This document shows, one piece after another, positions 19,467 to 30,145 of a DNA stretch of 64,000 nucleotides (positions are counted from its first letter, which is position 1; the number at the start of each line of letters is the position of its first letter). The stretch is from positions 682,001-746,000 of the forward strand of contig NZ_JAGTWO010000004.1 of NCBI RefSeq assembly GCF_018842675.1. The letters are read 5' to 3'. Origin of the DNA: Candidatus Pantoea bituminis (GTDB lineage Bacteria > Pseudomonadota > Gammaproteobacteria > Enterobacterales > Enterobacteriaceae). Below the pieces are notes generated by a model. That model saw only the letters and a program-made list of their open reading frames with translations. It was not told where the DNA came from and searched no databases. The position numbers and the translations under genes were made by a program.

Positions 19467-20100
19467 CGCTCACCTTCCAGTCATTCGCGCCGTACTTTTG
19501 CGGCGCGGTGTAATGATGTTACTTGTCACACGCTCAGTATTTGCCGACTTCAGTATAAGGAGACGCTGCTGGCCACGCATTGTGCAACTGTCTGGCTTTG
19601 AGGCGTTTTCAAACGCTGATTTAGTGTGAACAACCAAAAGCAAGTGAAGAATCTCACAAAGCCCATTCTTTGAACGCTGTTTTGCACCAAATCGGGAGGT
19701 TATTTCCGGGTTCCGTGAGCCGTGCCGCAGCCATATGTGCAAACGCCAGATAATTGATATTAACGCCGCGTTATTCTCAGGCGTTTATCCAGTGTCAGCG
19801 CTAAATCCTGTTCATATACTGATTTCCGTTATCCAACGTTAGGTTATTTGTCACGACGTACTTTCGATTTGCCAATAAAAAAATCGCCGTGTTTAACCCA
19901 ACTTCTCTCTGATACCCAACGCGATGTGTATGCAGTCAGAGCGAAAGTCGTGAACGCTATACCCGTCACACTTCGAGCCGCTGGTGTGTTGCCTGCGCTT
20001 GCTCACCCCGGGCACTTACCAAGTAAGTTTCCAGGGTTTCACGAGCTTGCCGTCTTCCTGCGACTCGAATTATTAAGGGTATGCAATTCAGGAGTGCATC
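19467..20100. promoter_or_regulatory. Divergent garD-gudP control region (634 bp)
   Basis: Non-coding space between the two hexarate transcription units. It must hold both promoters, and in enterics the regulon is activated by CdaR; I could not assign CdaR sites. Visible elements are a 14-bp palindrome GCGTTT-TC-AAACGC at 19603-19616, half-sites resembling CRP boxes (TTGTCACA near 19524, GTGTGAAC near 19624), and a complete repeat element at 19959-20082 that ends 18 bp before gudP. No supported small gene was found here. Confidence 0.5.
19959..20082. repeat. Intergenic inverted-repeat element, copy 2 (complete)
   Basis: 124-bp element with imperfect terminal inverted repeats. The left arm starts ATACCCGTCACACTTCGAG; the reverse complement of the right arm starts ATACCCTTAATAATTCGAG. 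The internal part contains CACCCCGGGCACTTACCAAGTAAG and GCCGTCTTCCTGCGACTCG. Related to the degenerate copy at 14016-14133. It has no coding capacity and lies immediately upstream of the gudP ribosome site (AGGAG, 20090-20094), so it is transcribed if gudP starts upstream of it. Confidence 0.6.
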
Positions 20101-21447
20101 ATGAATAGTTATAGCCAGACCGCGGAGTCGGTACAAAAACGTACCCATGCGCGTTACTGGATTGTGGTGATGTTATTTATTGTCACCTCATTCAACTACG
20201 GGGACCGCGCCACCATTTCGATTGCCGGTTCGGCGATGTCCAAAGATATCGGTCTGGATTCGGTCGGACTGGGCTACATCTTCTCTGCGTTCTCATGGGC
20301 TTATGTCATTGGCCAGATTCCTGGCGGTTGGCTGCTCGACCGCTTCGGCTCAAAACGCGTCTACTTCTGGAGCATCTTTACCTGGTCGTTGTTTACCTTG
20401 CTACAGGGTTTCGTCGATGTGTTCAGCGGCTTTGGCATCATCGTTTCGCTGTTTATGTTGCGATTCCTGGTCGGCTTGGCTGAAGCGCCATCCTTCCCTG
20501 GCAACAGCCGCATTGTCGCCGCCTGGTTCCCTGCACAGGAGCGCGGTACGGCAGTGGCTATCTTCAACTCAGCGCAATATTTCGCCACAGTGATCTTCGC
20601 ACCTATCATGGGTTGGCTGGTCTCTGAGGTTGGTTGGGCACACGTGTTCTGGTTCATGGGTGGATTGGGCATCATCCTCAGCTTTATCTGGCTGAAAGTG
20701 ATCCACGATCCCACCGATCATCCGGGCGTGAATAAAGCCGAGCTGGAGTATATGGAGCAGGGTGGTGCATTGATCAACATGGATGCCAAAAAGTCCGAGC
20801 ACAAAGTGAGCTGGGACGAGAAGTGGTTTCAAATCAAACAACTGCTGACTTCGCGCATGATGTTGGGGATTTATCTCGGCCAATATTGCGTTAACGCCTT
20901 AACTTACTTCTTTATTACCTGGTTCCCGGTGTATCTGGTTCAGGCGCGTGGTATGTCGATTTTGAAAGCCGGTTTTATCGCCTCAATCCCGGCAATTTGC
21001 GGCTTCCTTGGTGGGGTGTTAGGTGGCGTGATTTCGGACTGGCTGATGCGTAAAACCGGTTCACTGAATATTGCGCGTAAAACGCCCATTGTGCTCGGCA
21101 TGCTGCTGTCTATTTCGATGGTGATGTGTAACTACACCGACACCGAATGGGTCGTGGTGTTCTTCATGGCGCTGGCATTCTTCGGTAAAGGCATCGGTGC
21201 GCTGGGCTGGGCGGTGATGGCAGATACCGCACCAAAAGAGATCAGCGGCCTGAGCGGTGGTTTATTCAATATGTTCGGTAACTTCTCCGGCATCGTGACG
21301 CCTATCGCCATCGGTTACATCATTGCCACCAGCGGTTCCTTCGAAGGCGCGCTGATTTATGTCGGTATCCATGCCTTTGTCGCCGCATTTAGCTTCCTGG
21401 TGATTGCAGGCGATATCAAACGCGTTGAACTGAAAACCAGGCCATAA
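20101..21447 (+). CDS. gudP: D-glucarate/galactarate permease GudP (MFS)
   Basis: 448-aa anion:cation symporter-type MFS transporter with about 12 membrane helices. Family motifs: TSFNYGDRATISIAG in helix 1, GQIPGGWLLDRFGSKRVYFWS (the motif A loop between helices 2 and 3, broken here in two parts) and GFLGGVLGGVISDWLMRKTGSL in the second half. Very similar by eye to E. coli GudP (450 aa). First gene of gudP-gudX-gudD-garL-garR-garK; ATG 20101 follows AGGAG by six bases. Confidence 0.94.
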   Translation: MNSYSQTAESVQKRTHARYWIVVMLFIVTSFNYGDRATISIAGSAMSKDIGLDSVGLGYIFSAFSWAYVIGQIPGGWLLDRFGSKRVYFWSIFTWSLFTLLQGFVDVFSGFGIIVSLFMLRFLVGLAEAPSFPGNSRIVAAWFPAQERGTAVAIFNSAQYFATVIFAPIMGWLVSEVGWAHVFWFMGGLGIILSFIWLKVIHDPTDHPGVNKAELEYMEQGGALINMDAKKSEHKVSWDEKWFQIKQLLTSRMMLGIYLGQYCVNALTYFFITWFPVYLVQARGMSILKAGFIASIPAICGFLGGVLGGVISDWLMRKTGSLNIARKTPIVLGMLLSISMVMCNYTDTEWVVVFFMALAFFGKGIGALGWAVMADTAPKEISGLSGGLFNMFGNFSGIVTPIAIGYIIATSGSFEGALIYVGIHAFVAAFSFLVIAGDIKRVELKTRP

Positions 21448-21456
21448 GGACGGAAC

Positions 21457-22803
21457 ATGACTACGCAAAGTTCGCCGATTATCACTGATATGCAGGTGAT
21501 TCCGGTCGCGGGTTACGACAGCATGCTGTTGAACATTGGTGGTGCGCATAACGCCTGCTTTACCCGCAACATCGTGGTGCTGACCGACAACGCCGGACAT
21601 ACCGGCGTAGGGGAAGCGCCGGGCGGTGAAACCATTTATCAGACGCTGGTAGAAGCCATTCCGCAGGTCAAAGGCCAGCAGGTTGCCCGTATGAATCGGC
21701 TGGTACAGCAGGTGCACAAAGGCAATCAGTCGGCAGATTTCGATACCTTCGGCAAAGGCGCATGGACTTTCGAGTTGCGCGTCAATGCAGTGGCTGCACT
21801 GGAAGCCGCACTACTCGATCTGCTGGGGCAATGCCTTGGCGTGCCGGTCGCGGAATTACTTGGACCGGGCAAGCAGCGCGATGAAGTTACCGTGCTCGGT
21901 TATCTGTTTTACCTCGGCGACCGACGCAAAACCGATTTGCCTTATCTGACGGGCGAAAATGCCAGCCATGATTGGTATCACCTGCGTCATCAGGAGGCGC
22001 TCGACAGCGCCGCGGTGGTGCGTTTAGCCGAAGCCGCGCAGGATAAATATGGTTTCAAAGATTTCAAACTCAAAGGCGGCGTGCTGCCAGGCGAGCAGGA
22101 GATTGAAACCGCAACCGCACTGAAAAAGCGCTTCCCGGATGCGCGTATTACCGTCGATCCCAACGGTGCCTGGCTGTTGGACGAAGCCATCGGGTTGTGT
22201 AAAGGCATGCAGGATGTGCTGACTTACGCTGAAGATCCGTGCGGTGCAGAGCAAGGTTATTCAGGTCGTGAAGTGATGGCGGAGTTCCGTCGCGCCACCG
22301 GTTTACCGGTCGCCACTAACATGATTGCCACCAACTGGCGTGAGATGAACCACGCCGTGATGCTCAATGCGGTAGACATTCCGCTGGCCGATCCGCATTT
22401 CTGGACGCTGAGTGGGGCCGTTCGCGTGGCGCAACTCTGTGACGAGTGGGGCCTGACGTGGGGCTGTCACTCTAATAACCATTTCGATATTTCACTGGCC
22501 ATGTTTACCCACGTTGGCGCGGCGGTGCCGGGTAAACCTACCGCAATTGATACCCACTGGATTTGGCAGGAGGGCGATCAGCGCCTGACCAAAAATCCTC
22601 TGCAAATCCGCAACGGTAAAATCGCCGTGCCGGATGCGCCTGGGCTGGGCATTGAGCTGGACTGGGATCAACTGCGCAAAGCCAACGAACTGTATAAATC
22701 ACTGCCCGCCGGGGCGCGCAACGATGCCACGGCGATGCAGTATCTGATTCCTGGTTGGACATTCGACCGCAAACGCCCGGCATTTGGCCGTGCGACAGCT
22801 TAA
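21457..22803 (+). CDS. gudX: Glucarate dehydratase-related protein GudX
   Basis: 448-aa enolase-superfamily protein of the glucarate dehydratase group. N-terminal capping domain ([18 protein letters not shown]), then a TIM barrel with KLKGG (general-base lysine pair), DPNGAW (metal Asp), [10 protein letters not shown] (metal Glu) and [10 protein letters not shown] (catalytic His). The last motif reads CHSNN, as in E. coli GudX, versus SHSNN in GudD. E. coli GudX is reported to be a poor dehydratase, so its role is unclear. It begins nine bases after gudP. Confidence 0.9.
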   Translation: MTTQSSPIITDMQVIPVAGYDSMLLNIGGAHNACFTRNIVVLTDNAGHTGVGEAPGGETIYQTLVEAIPQVKGQQVARMNRLVQQVHKGNQSADFDTFGKGAWTFELRVNAVAALEAALLDLLGQCLGVPVAELLGPGKQRDEVTVLGYLFYLGDRRKTDLPYLTGENASHDWYHLRHQEALDSAAVVRLAEAAQDKYGFKDFKLKGGVLPGEQEIETATALKKRFPDARITVDPNGAWLLDEAIGLCKGMQDVLTYAEDPCGAEQGYSGREVMAEFRRATGLPVATNMIATNWREMNHAVMLNAVDIPLADPHFWTLSGAVRVAQLCDEWGLTWGCHSNNHFDISLAMFTHVGAAVPGKPTAIDTHWIWQEGDQRLTKNPLQIRNGKIAVPDAPGLGIELDWDQLRKANELYKSLPAGARNDATAMQYLIPGWTFDRKRPAFGRATA

Positions 22804-22813
22804 GGAGCAGCAG

Positions 22814-24143
22814 ATGAGTTCTACCCCTAAAGTCACATCCATGCAGGTCATCCCGGTTGCCGGTCACGACAGCATGTTGCTTAACCTGAGCGGGGCGCAT
22901 TCCCTTTTTTCACCCGCAATATCGTTATCATTAAAGACAACGCCGGCCATACCGGGGTGGGAGAAATTCCCGGCGGTGAAAAGATCCGTCAAACGCTGGA
23001 AGATGCCGCTTCTTTGGTGATCGGCAAAACGGTGGGCGAATACAAAAATATTCTTAATTTGGTGCGCAGCACCTTTGCTGACCGTGATTCAGGCGGTCGC
23101 GGAAACCAAACCTTTGATTTGCGCACCACCATTCATGTGGTAACCGGCATCGAAGCTTCACTGCTGGATCTGCTGGGCCAGCATTTGGGTGTCAATGTCG
23201 CCTCTTTGTTAGGGGATGGTCAGCAGCGCGATCGCGTCGAAATGCTGGGTTATCTGTTCTACATTGGCGATCGCAATAAAACGTCGTTGTCCTATCAAAG
23301 CCAGGAAAACGACAAGTGCGACTGGTATCGCCTGCGTCATGAAGAAGCGCTGACGCCCGATACCGTGGTGCGTTTAGCTGAAGCCGCATATGAAAAATAT
23401 GGCTTCAATGATTTCAAACTGAAAGGCGGCGTACTGCGCGGTGGCGAAGAAGCTGAAGCCGTGACCGCGCTGGCGAAGCGTTTCCCGAAGCGCGCATAAC
23501 GCTCGATCCCAACGGCGCGTGGTCACTCAATGAAGCTATTTTGCTGGGTAAGCAGCTGAAAGATGTGCTGGCCTATGCAGAAGATCCGTGCGGCGCAGAG
23601 CAAGGCTATTCAGGACGCGAAGTCATGGCGGAGTTCCGCCGCGCAACCGGCATGCAAACCGCAACCAACATGATTGCCACCGATTGGCGACAGATGGGCC
23701 ACACCATTTCGCTGCAATCAGTGGATATTCCGCTGGCCGATCCGCATTTCTGGACCATGCAAGGTTCCGTGCGCGTGGCGCAAATGTGCCACGATTTTGG
23801 CCTGACATGGGGTTCGCACTCCAACAACCACTTCGATATCTCATTAGCGATGTTCACCCACGTTGCTGCGGCAGCGCCCGGCGCAATTACCGCCATTGAT
23901 ACGCACTGGATCTGGCAGGAAGGTAATCAGCGCCTGACAAAAGAACCGTTCCAGATCAAAGGCGGCATGGTACAGGTGCCGCAAAAACCGGGATTGGGCG
24001 TTGAGCTGGATATGGATCAGGTGATGCAGGCTAATGCGTTGTATCAAAAACACGGTCTCGGCGCGCGCGACGATGCGCAAGCAATGCAGTTCCTGGTGCC
24101 AGGCTGGACCTTTGACAATAAACGTCCGTGCCTTGTGCGCTAA
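22814..24143 (+). CDS. gudD: Glucarate dehydratase GudD (two frameshifts)
   Basis: Dehydrates D-glucarate and L-idarate to 5-dehydro-4-deoxy-D-glucarate. Two -1 shifts break the frame: in the T-run 22905-22910 and at CCCGAA near 23487. Adding one T and one G restores a 443-aa enolase-superfamily protein (E. coli 446) with [16 protein letters not shown] across the first repair and [15 protein letters not shown] across the second. Catalytic motifs [22 protein letters not shown] and [10 protein letters not shown] are intact. The start ATG 22814 has an AGGAG site. Probable sequencing errors, not decay. Confidence 0.88.
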
Positions 24144-24187
24144 CCTTTTGGCTTCCGCAGGGGAGCCGATGCAACAGGAGTAAAACC

Positions 24188-24958
24188 ATGAGTAATGCAG
24201 CCTGGCCGAACAGCTTTCGTCGTCGTTTGCTGGCAGGTGAAACCCTGATTGGCAGTTGGTGTGCACTGGCGAATCCATTAAGCACCGAAGTGTTAGGACT
24301 GGCCGGATTCGACTGGCTGGTGCTGGATGGGGAACATGCGCCCAACGACATCACCACTTTTGTGCCGCAACTGATGGCGCTGAAAGGCAGCCACAGCGCG
24401 CCCGTCGTGCGTCCGCCCTGTAATGAACCGGTGATCATCAAACGTCTGCTGGATATCGGTTTTTATAACTTCCTTGTGCCGTTTGTTGAGACCGAAGAAG
24501 AAGCGATCCGCGCTGTCGCCTCTACGCGTTATCCACCCGCGGGTATTCGCGGCGTATCGGTATCGCACCGCAGCAACATGTACGGAACCTTGCCGGAGTA
24601 CAACAGCACCATCAATGACAACATCACGGTGCTGGTACAAATCGAAACGCAGCAAGCAGTAGACAATATTGATGCTATCGCGGCGGTTGATGGCGTGGAC
24701 GGTATTTTTGTTGGGCCTGGCGATCTTTCTGCGGCGCTGGGCTATCTCGGCCAGCCAGCGCATCCAGATGTGCTGAAAGTGATTAAGCACGTTTTCGAGC
24801 GCGCTAAAGCAGCGGGCAAACCCAGCGGTATTCTGGCACCGGTTGAAGCCGATGCCCGACGCTATCTGGAGTGGGGCGCCAGCTTTGTGGCGGTCGGCAG
24901 TGATTTAGGTGTTTTCCGCAACGCAACGCAGGCGCTGTGCGACAAATTTAAGAAGTAA
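24188..24958 (+). CDS. garL: 5-keto-4-deoxy-D-glucarate aldolase GarL
   Basis: 256-aa class II (Mg2+-dependent) HpcH/HpaI aldolase that cleaves 5-keto-4-deoxy-D-glucarate to pyruvate and tartronate semialdehyde. Motifs: [13 protein letters not shown] (residues about 40-52), [21 protein letters not shown] (metal Glu) and [12 protein letters not shown] (metal Asp). Same length as E. coli GarL. ATG 24188 has AGGAG eight bases upstream; the longer in-frame start inside gudD is rejected. The next gene, garR, uses its tartronate semialdehyde product. Confidence 0.95.
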   Translation: MSNAAWPNSFRRRLLAGETLIGSWCALANPLSTEVLGLAGFDWLVLDGEHAPNDITTFVPQLMALKGSHSAPVVRPPCNEPVIIKRLLDIGFYNFLVPFVETEEEAIRAVASTRYPPAGIRGVSVSHRSNMYGTLPEYNSTINDNITVLVQIETQQAVDNIDAIAAVDGVDGIFVGPGDLSAALGYLGQPAHPDVLKVIKHVFERAKAAGKPSGILAPVEADARRYLEWGASFVAVGSDLGVFRNATQALCDKFKK

Positions 24959-24977
24959 TCAACCAAGAGGCAACATA

Positions 24978-25862
24978 ATGAAAATTGGATTTATCGGCCT
25001 GGGTATCATGGGCAAGCCAATGAGTAAAAACCTGGCGAAAGCGGGCTATTCGCTGGTGGTACGCGATCACCATCCAGAAAATGAAGCTGAACTGGTTGAG
25101 TTAGGTGCGACAGTGGCGAAATCACCAAAAGAGGTCGCCGAACAAGTGGATGTGGTGATTACCATGGTGCCGAACTCGCCGCAGGTAAAAGAAGCCTGCC
25201 TTGGCGAAAACGGCATTATTCATGGCGCCAAACCTGGCTTGATTGTGATCGACATGAGCTCAATTGCACCGCTGGCGAGCCGAGAGATTCACGATGCGCT
25301 GGCAGAAAAGCAGATCAAAATGCTGGATGCGCCAGTCAGCGGCGGGGAACCCAAAGCCATTGAAGGCACGTTGTCTGTGATGGTTGGGGGCGACAAGGCG
25401 GTGTTTGATCAGTGCTACGACATCATGAAAGCGATGGCGGGCTCGGTGGTGCATACCGGCGATATTGGCGCGGGTAATGTAACCAAGCTGGCGAATCAGG
25501 TGATTGTTGCCCTGAATATTGCGGCGATGTCTGAAGCGTTGTCTCTGGCAACCAAAGCGGGGGTAAACCCGGATCTGGTTTATCAGGCCATTCGCGGTGG
25601 GTTGGCGGGCAGCACGGTGCTGGATGCTAAAGCACCGATGGTGATGGATCGTAATTTCAAACCGGGCTTCCGTATCGATCTGCATATCAAAGATCTCGCC
25701 AATGCACTCGATACGTCGCACGGCATTGGCGCGCACTTGCCGCTGACGGCCGCCGTGATGGAAATGATGCAGGCGCTGCGCAACGATGGACAGGGCTCCT
25801 CCGACCACAGCGCGCTCGCCTGCTATTATGAGAAGTTAGCGAAGGTTGAGATTTCCCGCTAA
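24978..25862 (+). CDS. garR: Tartronate semialdehyde reductase GarR
   Basis: 294-aa NAD(P)-dependent beta-hydroxyacid dehydrogenase reducing tartronate semialdehyde to D-glycerate. N-terminal Rossmann motif GFIGLGIMGKPMSKNL (residues 4-19), substrate motif DAPVSGGEPKA and the catalytic lysine in GNVTKLANQ. 19 bp after garL with its own GAGG site. Paralogous to GlxR, but the neighbouring garL and garK fit GarR. Confidence 0.95.
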   Translation: MKIGFIGLGIMGKPMSKNLAKAGYSLVVRDHHPENEAELVELGATVAKSPKEVAEQVDVVITMVPNSPQVKEACLGENGIIHGAKPGLIVIDMSSIAPLASREIHDALAEKQIKMLDAPVSGGEPKAIEGTLSVMVGGDKAVFDQCYDIMKAMAGSVVHTGDIGAGNVTKLANQVIVALNIAAMSEALSLATKAGVNPDLVYQAIRGGLAGSTVLDAKAPMVMDRNFKPGFRIDLHIKDLANALDTSHGIGAHLPLTAAVMEMMQALRNDGQGSSDHSALACYYEKLAKVEISR

Positions 25863-25937
25863 AGGGGGTTCCGGTATCTGCGGATACCGGGCTGGCTATG
25901 AAATCATTTCAGACCATCAACAGCGCTCGGATTGCCT

Positions 25938-27076
25938 ATGAAAATCGTTATCGCACCGGATTCATATAAAGAGAGTTTATCCGCCCTGGATGTGGCATCA
26001 GCGATTGAAGCGGGTTTCCGTGAGATCTTTCCTGATGCGCATTACGTCAAAATACCGGTCGCCGACGGTGGTGAAGGCACGGTTGAAGCGATGGTGGCGG
26101 CGACGGAAGGGAAAATCGTCAGGTTGAAGGTTACAGGTCCGCTTGGCAAACAGGTTGAGGCTTTCTATGGCCTTTCTGGTGACGAGCGTACCGCGTATAT
26201 CGAGATGGCGGCGGCAAGCGGATTGGAGCTGGTGCCTGCGGCGCAGCGCGATCCGCTGACCACGACCTCATTTGGTACTGGCGAATTGATTAAAAACGCG
26301 CTCGATAAGGGCGTGGAGCACATTATTATCGGTATTGGCGGCAGTGCTACCAATGACGGTGGCTCCGGCATGATGCAGGCGCTGGGTGCACGCTTGCTGG
26401 ATCAGCAAGGCAAAGAGATCGGTTATGGCGGCGGAGCGCTGCCAGAATTAGCCAGCATTGATATTGAAGCATTAGATGCGCGAATCAAGCAGTGCCGATT
26501 TGAAGTGGCTTGCGATGTCACCAATCCCTTAACCGGTGATGCGGGTGCATCCGCGATTTTTGGTCCGCAGAAAGGGGCAACGCCGGAACTGGTTAAACAG
26601 CTCGATCAGTCACTGGCGCATTACGCGCAGATCATTCTGCGGGATTTAGATATTGATGTACTGCACATTCCCGGCGGCGGCGCGGCGGGCGGTATGGGTG
26701 CGGCACTGCATGCATTTTGTCAGGCTGATTTGCGACGCGGCATTGAGATTGTCACAGAGGCGTTGGGGCTGGCAGAGCAGGTTAAAGACGCTGATTTAGT
26801 CATTACCGGCGAAGGGCGTATTGATAGTCAAAGCATCAACGGTAAAGTACCCATTGGCGTAGCGAGTGTAGCCAAACGCTTTGGCAAGCCAGTGATAGGC
26901 ATTGCAGGCAGTTTAACGGCTGACGTGGGTGTGGTGCATGAACACGGACTAGACGCGGTGTTTAGCGTGCTTTACAGCATTTGTTCACTGGACGATGCGC
27001 TGGCGAATGCTGAAAAAATGTTCACCTGACAGCGCGTAATGTTGCGGCGACGTTGAAGATTGGTGGGTTTAAATAA
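25938..27076 (+). CDS. garK: Glycerate 2-kinase GarK (one frameshift near the 3' end)
   Basis: Phosphorylates D-glycerate to 2-phosphoglycerate, which enters glycolysis at enolase. Glycerate kinase type-1 family: IAPDSYKESLSA at the N-terminus, VADGGEGT, GIGGSATNDGGSGMMQALG, and LVITGEGRIDSQS. As read the frame stops at 27029 (363 aa), but adding one A to the A-run 27013-27018 continues it through TARNVAATLKIGGFK to TAA at 27074-27076, giving 379 aa, close to E. coli GarK (381). The start is ATG 25938 (MKIVIAPDS); TTG 25932 is unlikely. Confidence 0.88.
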
Positions 27077-27089
27077 GTATTTTGCTGGT

Positions 27090-27280
27090 GTGCGCTCTCC
27101 CCAATTTTAATCCTCCCCTGCCCGTGGGGAGGAGGACGCTGCCCTAAGTCACCTCTGCACTTACTTGTACCTGTGCTGAACCTGTCAATTTTATGCCTGC
27201 ATGCGGCAGTGTCGCCTTCCTCCGCTTCGCGGGGAAAGCCGGGATCGGGGATAAACGACCTCAGACTCAACGGACCGAGA
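27090..27280. repeat. Dispersed hairpin-rich intergenic repeat, locus A
   Basis: Fills the gap between garK and barA. It contains a 7-bp hairpin CCTCCCC/GGGGAGG (27112-27132), then GGACGCTGCC, a diverged middle, GCGGCAGTGTCGCCTTCCTCCGC, GCGGGGAAAGCCGGGAT and CGACCTCAGACTCAACGGACCGAG. The same ordered pieces occur in the tandem copies at 33786-34140 (ACAACCTCGCACTTCAGAGGACCGAG) and, in reverse, at 44811-44938. Non-coding. Confidence 0.6.
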
Positions 27281-27326
27281 AGCGAAATCAACAGCACCTG
27301 ACAAAGCTTAAGAAATCGCGCTTATT

Positions 27327-30056
27327 TTACGCCAGATGCAGAACTCGCCGCGCTTCTTTTGCAACATTCTCCATCTCATCCTGCAACTCCAGCAGCTCCG
27401 GCTCAAGCGCGTCAATATCACTGGCCTGCAGCAGCTCCTTTTCCAGTTGATGACACAACTGCTTCATGCGCGGCACACCGCTATAACTGGCACTACCGTG
27501 CAGTTTATGAATAATTTCACGCAACCCAGTCACATCGTTAGCAGCGATAAACAGCGCAATCTTCTCGTGCACTTCCGGTAAAAACTCCAGCAGCATACGC
27601 AGCATATCTCGGGCTAAATCGGGCTTATTGGCGGCCTGGCGTAACGCTAATGCCCAATCCAGCGTGGGCAGAATTTGCGGCAGCTCTGGCGTCTGCACGG
27701 TTGGCGTTGGCGTGTAACGCGCCAGCAGCTGACTGAGCTTGTTCTCATCAATCGGCTTGGCAAGGTAATCATTCATTCCCGCTTTGATAAGCTGTTCACG
27801 CTCGCCATCAATCGCATGCGCAGTTACGGCAACAATCGGTGTATGCGCATGCTGAGGCAGGGTACGAATAATTTCACTGGCGCGGATGCCATCAATATCC
27901 GGCATTTGAATATCCATCAAGATGACATCTAACGGCTGTAAACGCGCCTGATGAATCGCTTGTTCTGCGCTGTTACACAACAAGATCTTTTGCACCTGCT
28001 CTTCCAGCAGTGCACCGATCAATTTGAGGTTGGCAGGATTATCATCCACGGCCATTACTGCCAGCGGCAAACGCGGTGAGGCGGGCAGTTCGTTTAACTG
28101 GCGGGTATGCAAATCCAGTAGCATTGGCAGCAGGCGCGTCTGCGAGATCGGTTTGGCTATACAGCCATCAATACCGCGTACTTTTAGCTCGTCGGCCAGC
28201 AGCATCATTGGGCTTGGCAGCGCCAGCAGTACGTTGTCAGCGCGATCCAGCAGCGCATTAATCAGCTCATCGGCCAGCAACTGATGTTGACTAACATTCA
28301 CTGGCATCGCCATTAATAGCAGCGGGTAGTGATCTTCACTCAGCCCTTCCAGTGTTTCGCTGTAATCGATTTGCAACGGCGTCATGCTCAGCATCTTCAA
28401 CACGGTTTTCGCCACACGGGTATTGGCTTCTACATAAGCAATGCGCGAATGAGACAAGGCGTCTAACACGCGAGGCATGCTCGGGGCATTGGGATTGAGA
28501 TCAAGCTGCACTCGCACTCGGAAGGTGGAACCTTGATCCGGTTGGCTGTGGAAGGTGATTTCACCACCCATCTCATTCACCAACTTTTGCGTAATGACCA
28601 AACCCAAGCCAGTGCCGCCATGACGACGTGAAATGCTGGCGTCAGCCTGACGAAACGCCTGAAACAGCTGCATTTGCTGCTGCTCGGAAATACCAATGCC
28701 CGTATCCTGTACCTGAATTTCCAGTTCGATACGTGAAGGGGTAATAGCGCGTTGCGCTACTTTGAGATCGATGGTGCCTTTTTCGGTGAATTTGATCGCA
28801 TTGCCAATCAGGTTAATCAGGATCTGCTGCAGGCGCAGCGCATCACCAATCACGTTGTCTGGCACACTGCTGTCGCACACTACCGTTAATTCCAGCCCTT
28901 TGTCATGCGCAGAAGGTGCCAGTAACACCAGCGTTTCATCCAGCGTGGCGCGAAGGGGGAACGGAATAGACTCCAGTACCAGTTTGCCCGCTTCCAGTTT
29001 TGAAAAATCGAGCACGTCGTTGATGATGCTTAGCAAATTGTTGGCAGAGCGCTCAATGGTTTGCATGTAGTCGCGTTGCGTAGTGCGCAGCGGGGTTTTC
29101 AGCATCTGGCGGGTAAAACCCAACACGCCATTTAACGGCGTTCGTAGCTCGTGCGACATATTGGCAAGGAATTCAGATTTGATGCGTGCCGCTTCCTGCG
29201 CACGCTTCTTCGCAAGATCCAGCTCAACGTTCTGAATCTCTAATTGTTCCAGCGTTTCACGCAGATCGTAGGTAGCCTGATCGATATTGTGCTGCATCTC
29301 TTCGTGGTAAGCAGTCAGCGACATCGCCATCGCGTTGATGCCATTTTTGAGAATGCTTAACTCACCCAGCATGTAGCCTTCAACGCGGCTGTCGAGTTGG
29401 CCGCGGCGAATGCGGTCAACGGTGCTGACCATATTGCGAATCGGGCCGGTTACGTCACGCATTAGACGATAAGCAAACAGCATGGCGATGCATAAACAGA
29501 ACAGCAACATCAGCGTGGCAACAAAGACTTCTTTGTATTGCTGCAAGCGCACTGATTGCAGATCGAGCGCTATCGCGACATATCCCAGTGGATTGCCAGA
29601 AGGTTTTGCATCTTCGCTGGGGATTTCATCTACCGCATAACGTTCAGACGTTATGGGTGTGCGTAAAATTAAGACGTTGCCGTGCCGTTCCATTGAGACA
29701 TCATCTGGCAGGGCGTTGATATCTTCTTTCTGCAACAGGCTGAGGTTTTGTTTGTTATTAGAGCTGACATAGAGCTGGTTATTATTGTCGAAAACCGAAA
29801 TCGCACGGACAATATTGGAATGACGCCGATGCAGCAGGCTAACCAGCTCGCGCATCGTGTCGCGGTTGTGCCACGTCATGCTGTATTCGCTGGAAATTGC
29901 CAGGGGTTCAATGATATTCGCGCCAGCATCCATGACTTGTCGCTGCAGTTCGTTATAGCGGTGCACGACAAAGAAAGAGCTGAGCAACAGGCCCACCATT
30001 AAGGTTGGGGCCAATATTAAAATCATCATTCGCGCCCGCAGGCTGTATTTCGTCAT
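27327..30056 (-). CDS. barA: Hybrid sensor histidine kinase BarA
   Basis: 909-aa tripartite inner-membrane kinase. With UvrY it activates csrB/csrC in response to short-chain carboxylates. TM1 about residues 10-31, periplasmic domain 32-173, TM2 about 176-198, HAMP 199-252, HisKA with [10 protein letters not shown] (phospho-His302, as in E. coli), HATPase with [17 protein letters not shown] and GGTGLGL, receiver with [10 protein letters not shown], and a C-terminal HPt with [15 protein letters not shown] 30056 gives [11 protein letters not shown] as in E. coli; the in-frame start at 30113 adds 19 unconserved residues. Divergent from rlmD. Confidence 0.95.
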   Translation of the reverse strand: MTKYSLRARMMILILAPTLMVGLLLSSFFVVHRYNELQRQVMDAGANIIEPLAISSEYSMTWHNRDTMRELVSLLHRRHSNIVRAISVFDNNNQLYVSSNNKQNLSLLQKEDINALPDDVSMERHGNVLILRTPITSERYAVDEIPSEDAKPSGNPLGYVAIALDLQSVRLQQYKEVFVATLMLLFCLCIAMLFAYRLMRDVTGPIRNMVSTVDRIRRGQLDSRVEGYMLGELSILKNGINAMAMSLTAYHEEMQHNIDQATYDLRETLEQLEIQNVELDLAKKRAQEAARIKSEFLANMSHELRTPLNGVLGFTRQMLKTPLRTTQRDYMQTIERSANNLLSIINDVLDFSKLEAGKLVLESIPFPLRATLDETLVLLAPSAHDKGLELTVVCDSSVPDNVIGDALRLQQILINLIGNAIKFTEKGTIDLKVAQRAITPSRIELEIQVQDTGIGISEQQQMQLFQAFRQADASISRRHGGTGLGLVITQKLVNEMGGEITFHSQPDQGSTFRVRVQLDLNPNAPSMPRVLDALSHSRIAYVEANTRVAKTVLKMLSMTPLQIDYSETLEGLSEDHYPLLLMAMPVNVSQHQLLADELINALLDRADNVLLALPSPMMLLADELKVRGIDGCIAKPISQTRLLPMLLDLHTRQLNELPASPRLPLAVMAVDDNPANLKLIGALLEEQVQKILLCNSAEQAIHQARLQPLDVILMDIQMPDIDGIRASEIIRTLPQHAHTPIVAVTAHAIDGEREQLIKAGMNDYLAKPIDENKLSQLLARYTPTPTVQTPELPQILPTLDWALALRQAANKPDLARDMLRMLLEFLPEVHEKIALFIAANDVTGLREIIHKLHGSASYSGVPRMKQLCHQLEKELLQASDIDALEPELLELQDEMENVAKEARRVLHLA

Positions 30057-30145
30057 AATACGGCTGACTCCGGCATTTACATCCTTGTGCATCCCGTCGG
30101 TAAACCCATGCACGCCGATTTTTGAGAAAGAGAATTAACAACACT

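Noticed and set aside
27675..29070. Several 60-100-codon frames antisense to barA
   Set aside because: They are reverse-frame shadows of a conserved coding sequence, with no start signals or family resemblance.
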